DNA from: Prosopocoilus inquinatus
Taxonomy: Eukaryota; Arthropoda; Insecta; Coleoptera; Lucanidae
NCBI GenBank assembly: GCA_036172665.1
Contig: CM069876.1
Coordinates: forward strand, 7,316,001 to 7,380,000
DNA: 64,000 nt
Reading direction: 5' to 3'
Shown here: positions 33,477-44,375 of the stretch, piece after piece
Numbering within the stretch: position 1 is the first letter of the stretch
How the letters are laid out: every line of letters begins with the position of its first letter
Made by a program: the position numbers and the translations under genes
The notes under the pieces: model-generated
What the model was told of the DNA's origin: nothing
The model's input: the letters and a program-made list of their open reading frames with translations, nothing else
Databases searched by the model: none

Positions 33477-34715
33477 TACCCAGAAATAGATGAAAGAGAT
33501 AACTGAAACATTAATAGGCTAATAATTACGTTATTAAACAAGTACGTAAGATGAGGTGTAAATGATGCCTTGTAATAAACCACCTACCATCCGTGCCACC
33601 CAGGAGTTAATTACATTATTAAAGCGCTTTTTGAAACGTTAGTTATTAAAAAAAATTGGAGTTTCATGTTCGATCCAGCTTTGTTTATATGGCAGTAAAC
33701 ATTTTAGGGGAGCGTAAAACACGGACTTACACCTTGCCGACCATATGTGCCCCGTTTACATTACGGGCCTCTATAGCCTGCAGGAGTGCATTTCGCCTGT
33801 AAAAGGCGACGAAGATGATTTAAGGCCATCATCAGCAACTCAGATATGGGCAGGTCGACTTTTATTTCCTCCTCACTTTGCCGGGATGGAAGACTTTAAT
33901 TAATCTCTGCTTTTCACGTTACCGACCGCTTGGCATTGTTCTCTGCTCGATAGGAAATTATTTATGCAATCAATGCATGTGAGAAACAGAACGTAACCGT
34001 ATGTTTGATAATGTATGATAATTACAAGTTGCCTGATACATATGAATTAATATATTGCTGTGTATGCTAATAGATGCTCTTTTAAGCGGTCGTCTTGAAT
34101 ATTTATATGGTTTGAATCATACTACGGCATTACCAATGTAAATTGATTAAAGCTTGAAGCATATGAGGTTGTTAATATATTAACGAATTCGTTCTTGTCT
34201 AAGAAGAATGTAATTCGATGCAAAACAGGAAAAAATACTTCAAATTTCCATTTTCATTTACATATGGGTTTTTTATTAATGAAAAATTATACTTCTAGTA
34301 TTCATTAATGTAGGTCGCGTCATAGGTAAAATCGTCAAAATGACAACTAGTAATAACGCGACCTAAACTGTTAACAACATGTGCACTCGATTTGGGTATA
34401 CCCCAGACAGATCAGGTAGATTGCGACGGAGTTCTCGAGCTACTCACTTGCTGAGGAAATCTCAAATGGAGCCGAAGTTTCTTTTCAGCATTAAGGAAAC
34501 ACTGCACAGGAGATGCTCCACTCCAACTGAGACTCACTTTCCATTGATTTTTTATAATCCACTTATTAAATAATATATTAACATTAATAACGATGAACGA
34601 AAATTCTTCCAAGTTATTGTTATAAATCCAGGATTGCAAATTTATCTTTTTTGAATTGAAGTATAGATTTTAAATATTAACAGGTAATAATGTTTCTTAA
34701 ATATTGGATGTTACG
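33477..34715. other. No convincing gene
   Basis: Mixed sequence. A GC-richer piece at 33715-33905 (TTACACCTTGCCGACCATAT...) is unassigned. A 9-bp inverted repeat TAGGTCGCG/CGCGACCTA brackets 34312-34364. Confidence 0.4.
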
Positions 34716-34717
34716 TA

Positions 34718-36011
34718 CGTGGGCTGCTGAAAAAGTTTCTGGAAACGGTGTGAAAAAACGCATATGAAATTTGGTAAACGGTATCATTGCTTTTCGAAGT
34801 ATTCGCCTTTGACGTCAATACACTTTTGCATACGCTCGAACCAATTTCTAAAGCACGGTTTCCACTCTAAAAATGGTACCTCAGAAACCAATGTTCGAAA
34901 TGTTTCAACCGCTGCTTCCCATTCCGACGAAAATCGCTCACCACGCATTTTATTTTTGATATTTGGGAACCAAAAGAAATCATAGGTGATAAATCAGGTG
35001 AATATGGACAATGAGTCATTAATTCAACATTTTTGTTGGGCAAAAAATCAACTGTTTGACGGGCTGAGTGAGACCTGGCGTTGTCATGATGGAGAATAAT
35101 TCGTCGATTTCGATTGTTTCTTCTTATTTGATCGATGACTTCCGGCAAACAAATTGCAGTATACCAATCAGCATTCACGGTTTTTCGATGCTCTAAAGCC
35201 ACGGTTGCTACATGTCCAGTTAAAACAAAGAAACAAGCAATCATTTGCTTCGCAGCACCGCGTGAACGGACAACTTTTGTTGGTTTGGGTTCATTTTGAA
35301 ATATCCAAACGGTAGATTGTTGTTTACTTTCTGGCTCGTACGAATAGATGCACGTTTCATCACCAGTAACGATGTTTTAAACTAAATTTGAACGACCTCC
35401 ATTGAATTTCTTGAGCATTTCTTCGCACCATTTGACACGACCCTGCTTTTGCGCTTCTGTTAAACTGTGTGGGATCCGACGACTGCAAAGCTTTCGTACG
35501 TTCAAAGGATCATGCAAAATCTGGTGTATTGCTTTCATGTCAATGCGTAAGGATGCTTGAATCTCACGGTATGTCACATGTCTATCTCGCTCAAGCATAT
35601 CGCGCACAGCGTCTACATTAGTGGCAACAACAGACGTTGATGGACGACCTTCACGAAATTCGTCACTGAGAGAGGTACGTCCACGCTGGAATTCGGCAAA
35701 CCAATTATAAACAGTGCTCTTTGATGGCACTTCATCTCCAAGAGCCAAGTGAAGCCAATCGAGGCATTGTTTCGGCGTTAGACCACATTTGAAATCGTAA
35801 AAAATCATGGCACGAAAATTTTCACGGGAGATTTCCATGTTTACACAAAATTATTTTTTCTCATATGCTGTACAAACAAAACTAGTTCATTTGGATAGGA
35901 ACTGTCAATAGAATTATAGGCGAAAAACATCAAATTTTTGAAATATGACAGTTGATAAACGCTAACAATTCTAGACCTACTAGATTCCAGAAAATTTTCC
36001 TGCAGCCCACG
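34718..36011 (-). mobile_element. Full-length mariner element
   Basis: The terminal repeats CGTGGGCTGCTGAAAAAGTT (left) and, inverted, CGTGGGCTGCAGGAAAATTT (right) are followed by TTCTGGA in both. TA flanks both ends (34716-34717; 36012-36013). At 1294 bp it has the usual mariner length, with a single transposase gene on the minus strand that carries two lesions. Confidence 0.93.
34784..35838 (-). pseudogene. Mariner transposase (DD34D), one stop and one frameshift
   Basis: A SETMAR-like insect mariner transposase of about 351 codons, from the ATG at 35836-35838 to the TGA at 34784-34786. Residues 1-70 are the paired helix-turn-helix domain (MEISRENFRAMIFYDFKCGL...). The linker motif reads RRIPHSLTEAQK in place of the usual W-V/I-P-H-x-L. 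Codon 154 is TAA (35377-35379) just before NIVTGDETC, which holds the first catalytic Asp. HHDNARSH holds the second. YSPDLSP is followed by a one-base deletion near 34985; in the shifted frame YDFFWFPNIKNKMRGERFS carries the third Asp, 34 residues from the second. The rest is intact to FERMQKCIDVKGEYFEKQ. Confidence 0.93.
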
Positions 36012-36013
36012 TA

Positions 36014-37850
36014 TACAAAGTGAGAAACCATTCATAAAGTTTCCGGTTATCATTCAAAAATACGGATACCATACGGAAACGATTTTATGCTTTACGAAAC
36101 AAAGAATTCTACAAAATTAATTCTAATACATCCTGATTTCCTGTTAAGCGAGCCAATTTTCAATCAAGTCAGCTCACTCGTTAACCATGAAATTCGATTT
36201 GTATGAACCAGCTGGACTAAAAATCGCTGTCTCTTTGAGAACAATAAGCAACTCTTTGTTAAGCACCTTATATAACTGGGCAAGCAATTTAATGAATGGC
36301 ATTGAATTAATTGCACCGCGAGATATATATCATTCTGAATCGTTAAAAATGTATCCTGTCATGTGTTTTGATAAAATCGCGCTTAGTTAATTATCATTTC
36401 GGTCAGTGTACGGCACAATTAATCGAACCGGCTGGAAGAAATTGTTCGCTGTAACCTTGACCTACAAATTACGCTAAATATTTTAATTATTTACAAAGAA
36501 TCCTGTTATTAGTCGATTAGTTCGCTGAAGTACAAAGCTCTACTTTCCGTTCTAAATTACTTATTTAAGTTGCAAACCGTCATTGAACCGACCAATAAGA
36601 AAGGTTACCTACCCTGTCGAACGTTTTAATTCAAGAATACAGAGGTTGCGCAGGCACACCGTTACGTTATAAATGCAATCGTTATAATATTGACATTGCA
36701 ATTACCGCTTGGAAACGAAAAGTAAAACCGCCATATTAAAAATAATCTAAATTTAAGTGTTTATTTTTCAAATCTTGTGCTTTTCTCTCCCGTTTTGAAA
36801 TATTAATTACCTTTTCTCCATTATAACGATGCATTTATAACGTAAGGGAGCCTTTGCGCAATCTCTAATAAATTATATTTTATATAATCATTTTATTATA
36901 ACTTTCTGGATAATTACGATGAGCTTAATAAAAAGTTTCAGAAGAACTATTAAAAACATTTCTAAGAAAAAACAAACTTTTATTGAGAAGCGAATATTAG
37001 AAGGAATTTATATCAAATAAATTTTATTAAACTTCAGTTCAGTAATTAATTTTTCGTTCTGAAAACGAAACAAAATTGAATAAAATTTGAAGTTTGCTTA
37101 AATATGTTTATACTTTCTATTTAATTCAGATATGCTGATCACGAATGTAACACTGCTTTTCACATGTTTTCTCTTCACTTAGAAAATTTGAACGCAAGAG
37201 ACGATGAGTGTAAAGTTAAAGTTTGCATTACATTTCTAAATACAATGATCAAATAATTGCAAATTCAACCTATTTACGACAGACAATAAAGCGGCATCTT
37301 AAGTTTTTCAATTCAAATAATATGTAGTGATTTGGGTACATAATTTAATTTACTCGTAGCTTAGCTAAAAATGAAGTAGACAGAGGCCACTAAGCGGAAC
37401 TGCTCCCAAAAATAAAACGTGAAAAATATTATAGTGACTATAATACAAAAAATGGTGTCAGAAAGCAATTGAAGGGTCGAATATAAAAGGTATTTAAGGT
37501 ACAACAAGCTACTTTTTATATAGGTATTTAAAAATGAGACATCTCTGTTTAAAATGTTTGACATATACAGAATAAATAACTCCACTAAAATTTTAGCGTT
37601 TACCAACGCCTAACGTAAAGCTTACGTAAACTGGAAATTAGGTCAATCAGATTCACATAAATATGTACTTAGCTTTTCTGATCATTAATCAGTTCGACAA
37701 TATCCTTGTCACAAAGTGCGAGCTCGTGTTGTCTACTACAGTGTCTCTTCAATTTGTTGTGTAAGTTATATTTTGCATTTTGAATAAATGTACCGCACCT
37801 AGTGTATGTTGTGTTACAACACAACATCTCTCAACACTACATCCCTCAAC
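36014..37850. other. No recognisable gene
   Basis: AT-rich unique sequence; ORFs at 36187-36390 and 37361-37606 have no supporting features. Confidence 0.4.
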
Positions 37851-37858
37851 CCCTAAGG

Positions 37859-39304
37859 TAGCGTTTCCCAATCCATGAAGCGTGCCCCCCTGGGGGGGTG
37901 CATAAGTCTTCAAAGGGGGGCGCAGCAGCATAAATAGGTATAAACAAAGCAAATTGTAACTAATTTATCATCCTATCTTTTACAAGAAATTACTTATACA
38001 GCCCTTCCCACCCCTTTTAACTTCTTTATTTTTGACTTTAGAAAGAAGTCTTTATTATAAAACTTATACATATAGACTGATTCAAAGTTTTTGCTGATAT
38101 TTACAGAAAAGCAAATGAACATCGCACATCTGAGATACAAACTGAAATTTCAATTTTTTAAACGCAACACTTTTATAATTATTTGATATTTGAAATAACA
38201 ATCGCCTTTCTTTTTCTTAAACAAATTTTATCTTTTAAAACTTTGTTTAATTAAAATGTAACATTTTGTCTAAGAGACGATTATTCACATTTTATACCAC
38301 GGGTTTCTAACGGGTTCGTTATCGACCCCTCGGAGGTCCGTGAAGACTTGAAATGGGTTGATGAACCTTTATCAGGGGTCGACTAGGGGTTTTTCAGGGT
38401 GTCGGAGTTGTTAAGTTTTGTGTAATGAAGGTCTTGCTGCATATATTATTAAATGAATTTGAATTAGCTCGTATAAAGGAGAAAGAAAGACGTTCAATTG
38501 ATTATCAAAATCAAAACACTCCTAAAACACGAATAACATTGAATGAAATAAAAACAAAAGACGATCGTCAAACAAGACAGGACGAAAATAGAAATTGTGT
38601 GAAACTCATTAAGTCAAATGATATAAACTGACTTTCACCAGAATCAAAAATTTTATTCAATTTAATAATTTAAAAAAAATATATAAAATAAATTCGCCAA
38701 AAATGGCGATGAATCGGCGGAATTAAAATGTAATCTTAAATCTTGTAAAAAAAAGAAACAAAAGACGTTCATATCAAATAAAATCAAACAGAAGAGAAAA
38801 TCAAAATATGTTAGTTGTTAATTTAAAAGTAAAAAACAAAACGAATGAAATCGATTAAAAGAAGAAACAAGGTCCGTCACTTGATTATATTAAAAGTTAA
38901 ATAAAATAGAGTCAAATGAGGATTGTATAAAAATAAAGGGTGATGATAAAGTTAGGACCAAAATGAAAATTATATAAAACTAGCAATAAGTCAAATGGAT
39001 TTAAAAATTGACAAATGTTGTCATGATCCAAAGAATAATCTGTAAATTTTATAATTTAAAAACAAAATAAAGTCAAATGAAATAAAAGAGAATATAAAAT
39101 ATCAATCAATCGACGGGATTAAAGTATAAAATAAATTCACACTCAATAAATAAAAATCAAAACAAATCAGCGAAAAAATAATGGTAAATAGTAGTTAAAA
39201 AATAAAAAAATGAATAAAATATATTAAAAGGAAAGGAAAGGGGGGTGTGAATCATAACACAGCTCAAAAGGGGGTCGCGAAACCTAAAAATTTGGGAAAC
39301 GCTG
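37859..39304. mobile_element. hAT-type non-autonomous element, 1.45 kb
   Basis: Ends TAGCGTTTCCCAATCCATGA and, inverted, CAGCGTTTCCCAAATTTTTA are hAT-like. CCCTAAGG is repeated exactly on both sides (37851-37858; 39305-39312), the 8-bp duplication of the superfamily. The subterminal region is rich in G/C runs (CCCCCCTGGGGGGG). The interior is very A-rich, with no transposase frame. Confidence 0.88.
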
Positions 39305-39405
39305 CCCTAAGGTATACGTTACTTTTTAGTACAAACTTGTACAAAGTAAACGTTACATTTGGTGGAGGCGCCGGACCAATAAGTAAACGTAACATTATCT
39401 TAAAT

Positions 39406-40933
39406 CATAGGTACCCAAAGTGGGCGGTAGCACCCACCAGTGGGCGTGGAAGCGTTCTAGGAGGGCGATAGCGAGGTCACGGGCAATCGGGGAGCGTTCT
39501 TCTCAAATTAATATAAATAAAATAGAAAATCAAATAGAATAAAAGTCGATTTAATAATAATGTTCTTCGAGCATACACTTTACAAAATTACATACGGGCT
39601 AAGTTTCATCAAAATAGCTATGGTTTTTGGTATTGTATAGTATTGTTTTCAAGATGAAATACGCCTTGGTCACTCTACCATGGGCGTGGAACAAGAAATC
39701 TTAAAGATAAAAAATAAGAAAAAATAAAAAAATAGAATCATAGAAATCTTAAGTATCTTTAAAAATAAGAAAAATATTTAAAGGTCAGCCGAACTAAATC
39801 GAAATGAAGTGAATCCAACTTAACTATGAACTCAACTTCTTTTAATCATAGAATGTGAAATATTAAAAACGTTTCAAGGTCAAACCAAACCAACTAAACT
39901 GAACCTAAGTGAATCCAATATTGAAAATTTTAAGGAAATTCGAAAAAACTAAATACTCAAACATAAAATGTTAACTTTAAACTAAATTGAACATGGCCGA
40001 AGAAAATAAAATAAAATATGAGAAATTATTAAAAATTGAAACAAGAGGAAATATTAAAAATGATGAAAAAACAAAAAAATTTAAAACACTAGAAAAGGAA
40101 GCCCAACTAATTTAATAACTTATTTTTACTCTAGGAAAGAGATAGCCAATTTTAATGCAAACGGAAGAATTTCTAAAATTTCGTTTCATGAAGAAGTTTC
40201 CACTGTAACATGACTTTTTGTATCTTAAATATCTTCCACCTTTAAGAATTGTTTTCAAAACTGTTACAATAGCTTTTCTCTTGACCTTTGCTGTTGGATC
40301 GCATATTTTCATTCGCTCATCTTTTCCCTGCTTGATCTTTTCTTGCTTCCATTTCTTCTTCTGCGTTTTTAAAACAATCATTTCCGTTTGTTTTCTTTTT
40401 CTTTTGAATTCTATTTATCGTAAATGTAAAGAGAAGAATATCGTGTTGCTGAGTTAAATAAATTAATAAGAGGAAGGAAACACTAACTACACTATCGCGC
40501 AATACCTCCTTCCTTGTATTAATTTCTCATCTTGTTTTGTCTTTCCTCGTCTTTCTTTTCTTTTCCCTTGACCCTTTGTACTTTTCTTTCCATCTCTTTT
40601 CCACCATCACCTCATTTTTCTCACGATTTTTTCGATTGTATACATTTGTTTCAGCTTTTCTTTCGTCTTCTAGTCAACAACCCAACTTATTTTTTATTTG
40701 GCAAAGTATCTGTACAGATAAAGAATTGAAATAGTTTTTTGCCACTCCGTGAGCTAGAGGTGGGTAACTGCCCCATTTGCCCCACCTTAGCTTTGTCCAT
40801 GTAATGTATAATGTATGTGTAATGTATCACTATATATACACTTGCTATTTAATTGTTGCAATGGTGTAGGGGGCGTTAAACAATTTTTGTCTTGAAAAGC
40901 GGGCGGCGATACTAAAAAGTTTGGGAACCTACG
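39406..40933. mobile_element. Second hAT-type non-autonomous element, 1.53 kb
   Basis: Ends CATAGGTACCCAAAGTGGGC and, inverted, CGTAGGTTCCCAAACTTTTT; perfect 8-bp flanks TCTTAAAT (39398-39405; 40934-40941). It lies 101 bp from the preceding hAT, and its ends differ from it, so it is a separate family. The interior is A-rich with a lysine-rich minus-strand ORF (40112-40381) lacking any hAT motif. Confidence 0.88.
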
Positions 40934-40981
40934 TCTTAAATGTTACGAAACGTAAGTGTAGTAAGTTTTTAATTCTTTAAC

Positions 40982-41125
40982 CGGACAGAATTATGATTGG
41001 AAAAGCACTCAACGTTTCACTATCGATTGACAGTTTCGTCAGAAGTGAAAAACAGTAAATAAACCTCATGAAGCTATCAATTGATAGTGAAACGTTGAGT
41101 ACTTTTCCAATCATAATTCTGTCTG
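40982..41125. mobile_element. Palindromic MITE, copy 1
   Basis: Left arm CGGACAGAATTATGATTGGA followed by AAAGCACTCAACGTTTCACTA; the right arm 41074-41125 is its near inverse. A shorter copy lies at 53099-53220. Both contain inverted TCGTCA...GTTTC spacing reminiscent of a ribozyme core, see findings. Confidence 0.75.
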
Positions 41126-41353
41126 ATGGTTCCAAAATTCTCCTCTGAGAGGATCTCTGTGTTTACCCGTCTCCTACAGTCTCAATTCTTCCCTTCTCGT
41201 TCCCACTTCTTCGAGGCTTTAATAATTAGCCCTTCATCATCTCACAATTTCAATGTTCCTCGCCACTTCCTCTTAGGTCACCTTTGACCGCCACGATTCC
41301 CGTAGTTCTCTCTCCTCCTGATAACCGCAGCTTGTTCTTCATACGACACGGTG

Positions 41354-42110
41354 TTAAGGGGATCCGTAGGCCTTCCTATCTCCTATGGTCATTTTTTCTC
41401 CTCTTCCTCTCTCGTCTTCAAGACTTTGTTTACTAGGCCCCTTATCGCCTGCCTGGTTTTCCATTGATTCCAACATTTTACCCACAAGGTTCTGCAGGGT
41501 CAGCTTCTGGCCAAATAGTGTAACAACTTCCCTTCTCTCTCTTGTCCATCTGCCGCATGTCAAAACCACATGTTCTGCATCATCTGGGTCGAACCCACGG
41601 TATTAGCATCTTGCATCTTCCACTTTTCTTATCACGCTGAGATAGCAGTCATGGCCACTGAGTAATTGGGTCGACATAATAATCCAGCTTCCAATGGCCC
41701 CTCTCACCCCATGTCCTGATCTCAGGGTTCAGCATCCTACACTCAGAAAAATAATGTGTTGGATCAGTTGCATTGTTTATATATATCCCAAAAGTGATGT
41801 TCATTTAAGGTGTTTTCTGTTGAGAGTGTACACTGAGTAAAATAATGAGTTGGGTCAACAGAAAACACGTTAAATTAACATCACTTTTGGGATGTATATA
41901 AACAATGCAACTGACCCAACACATTATTTTTCTGAGTGTAGTCTATTTGCCTCATTTTCCGCTTGCCATCTCCGCCAGGTTTCTTCTCTCTCTCGTTTTC
42001 CATCCTGTCCAGCTATCCTACTGTGATATTTCCGCCGACTCTTCTCTACCTGCTCTTTTATTGGGATCGTGCCGGCTATTACGTTACCGCCTCTTTGCAC
42101 ACACAAGGTT
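41354..42110 (-). pseudogene. R1-like LINE C terminus, split by a MITE
   Basis: On the minus strand the order is: NVIAGTIPIKEQVEKSRRKY (42085-42026), a Glu/Arg-rich helix GKREREETWRRWQAENEANR (about 42007-41948), the MITE, then QLLSGHDCYLSVIRKVEDAR, a stop in place of a residue after Cys, and DPDDAEHVVLTCGRWTRERR then EVVTLFGQKLTLQNLVGKML. The block G-x-C-x-Y/F..., D-D-A-E/H-H-x-x-x-x-C-x-R-W, then L-T-x-x-N-L-V is the zinc-knuckle tail of R1/LOA-type retrotransposon ORF2. It is 5'-truncated and carries stops near the MITE. Excising the MITE plus one TA keeps the frame open across the site up to a TGA. Confidence 0.75.
41740..41938. mobile_element. 199-bp palindromic MITE inserted in the R1-like LINE
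   Basis: Ends CACTCAGAAAAATAATGTGT and its exact inverse, TA on both sides (41738-41739; 41939-41940). Arms of about 85 bp include GCATTGTTTATATATATCCC and its near inverse. No ORF. Confidence 0.9.
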
Positions 42111-44375
42111 TATCGCCTAGTTGAAACGCGTTTCACACGTACTCTCTTTAGGAGACATATATGAAGACCTTGTTTGGCCAGAAAAGTTGACAAAACCTTG
42201 CATGACAAGTTAGGTTACCTTCCCTAGCGATGTATGTCATTGTTAGAAGAGCGCACCTCACTAATATATGATGTTCTATGTTCTCTGAACTGGCCACTGT
42301 TGTAGGAATACCAAAGGCAAACAATTACTGAAGGTCAAACGATGACCAGGAGAGAGGGGCGATCGAGCAAGTGACATGTCCACCAAGTTTATAACTATTT
42401 TAGTATACAATACAGAAACCTGACGACTCAGTCAGGAACTGAATAGTAAGAGCTCAAAATATCTCTCAGTCCCTACTCTTCCCTAATTCTACCGCAAAGC
42501 TGTACTTTTGATTCTCTATCACTACTCTACGTAAACATGGCGTTCCTCCTTTATTTTCTTCAAGGTGTTTTTTTCCATTTCCACCAGGGTATTTAAAACT
42601 AGGCGACTGAATCTTAAACGCGTGAGTGTGAGATGTTACGATTACGGATTGTGTGCTGGTACGACTCCCCTCTGGAACAGCTTTAAATTGAATCAAACTC
42701 GAATAAAAACACACAATCACTATATCATAAGGTGATTTCGTTAATTTGTTCCAAGTGCCCAAGTCTAGTTGATCGGAAATTGAACTCAACCTTTGGTGTT
42801 TAGCATTGTTCGACCAATTCTTCAACATTATAAAACCAGCCCTTACGCTATCTTTCTCACTTACATGAACTAATTGTGTAATCGTTCCCTAAAGTTTATA
42901 AAACTCAAATAGATATACCTCAAATGAATATACCTCATTTGTACATACAGCTTTTTTAACGATAAAAGTTAATTGAAGCGGAGGTACAACCGTAACAAAA
43001 AGATGCAAGTACCTATGATGTAAACCGAGAACAGTTATACAGATTTCAGCAGAACGCAATAAATTTTAACAATAACCGATCTATGACCTTGAAAGTTAGT
43101 TCATTGATCTGTCATCTTAACTGTAACTTTAAGGATAAATTGTTAAACTAAGTTGTGCACTTGTTTTACAGTCTTCTTCCTTTGATTTTCCCTTCTGTCA
43201 GTTATGTTTCCGAATTTAATAAAACATTTTCCAGTTTCGGAAATGTGAAGACATATGTCAAATAGCAAAGTTATTTGGTAAGTTGGGAATTACACAAACT
43301 GGTGGCATACACAAAAGGAAGATTAAAGATTTTCTTTTTTCCACGGCAAGTTATTTACCTATTTGATCACCACGGGATTATTTCGTAACACCTAATAGAT
43401 TTTTCAATTATGAATTAATCGAAGAAAATGCGTTTAAATTGCAACAACGCATTAAACTTATTTACTCACGAGGGTGGGCATGTTTAGAATAAATTAGCGA
43501 GCTTTGTCGTGAAATTCAGTCTAGACACGATGTCAATTATTCGACGGGTAGTAGTCTATGCCGTAATTATTTATGACTGTGCGGGTGCGTGTTGAATCGA
43601 TTAGGGAGACGAGGTCACTCTTGTCGTATACTTGGATCCCCTAAAGTTATCCAATTTAAACGCGCTTCACCCTCAGTTGAAGACCGGATGAAGGTTTGTA
43701 TTTATTTAGAAATTGGGGAAGCCTTAAATCACAACGCAAGGACACATTTTGGGACTGCTCAAGAAGAGAAGGAAAACTTGTGCGCGCGAAATGCATCGCA
43801 TTAAAAATCTGCCACTCATATAACTGACAGTTATAATGGACGCACAAAGAGAAAACGAAAACTAAGAAAAGATCAATCAGTTTTAAATTAAATCCATTAC
43901 GATGTATGGGGAACATTTCTGCTGGGTAACGATTAAATATTAAACGTCATTACACACTTTTAAGTCCTTATCGCTGAACAAAGCTAGGTCAGCAGCAGCT
44001 GCTCGTTGTTCACCCTGTCCAAAGATAATATTAATCTTTCGGATAACATCATTAATTACGCAAGAATTACAGCAATTCGAACAACCCCGGGAAAGTAATT
44101 TAGGCATTTAATGAACCGTTTTATGTTAACGGCCAACATAAAACCAGACAAACCTCAGAGATTCTCGTGGCCAGTTAAACAGCGGCTTTTAGAAAACCGC
44201 TAATGCCATTATAAATCTGGGAAAGGAAAAGTTTGAAATGGAAAATTTAGAAAACGTGATGTATTAGAGATGTAAGACGATTAATTATACAGGAAAGCTT
44301 TCAGTTTGGTGCTACGAACATAAAATTGTCAACCAATATACTAAAAAAGTAGTAAAAATTTACTTGCAAGGAATA
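42111..44375. other. No recognisable gene
   Basis: Unique sequence. ORFs at 42466-42828, 43589-43804 and 43656-43916 have no domain signature and overlap on opposite strands. Confidence 0.4.
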
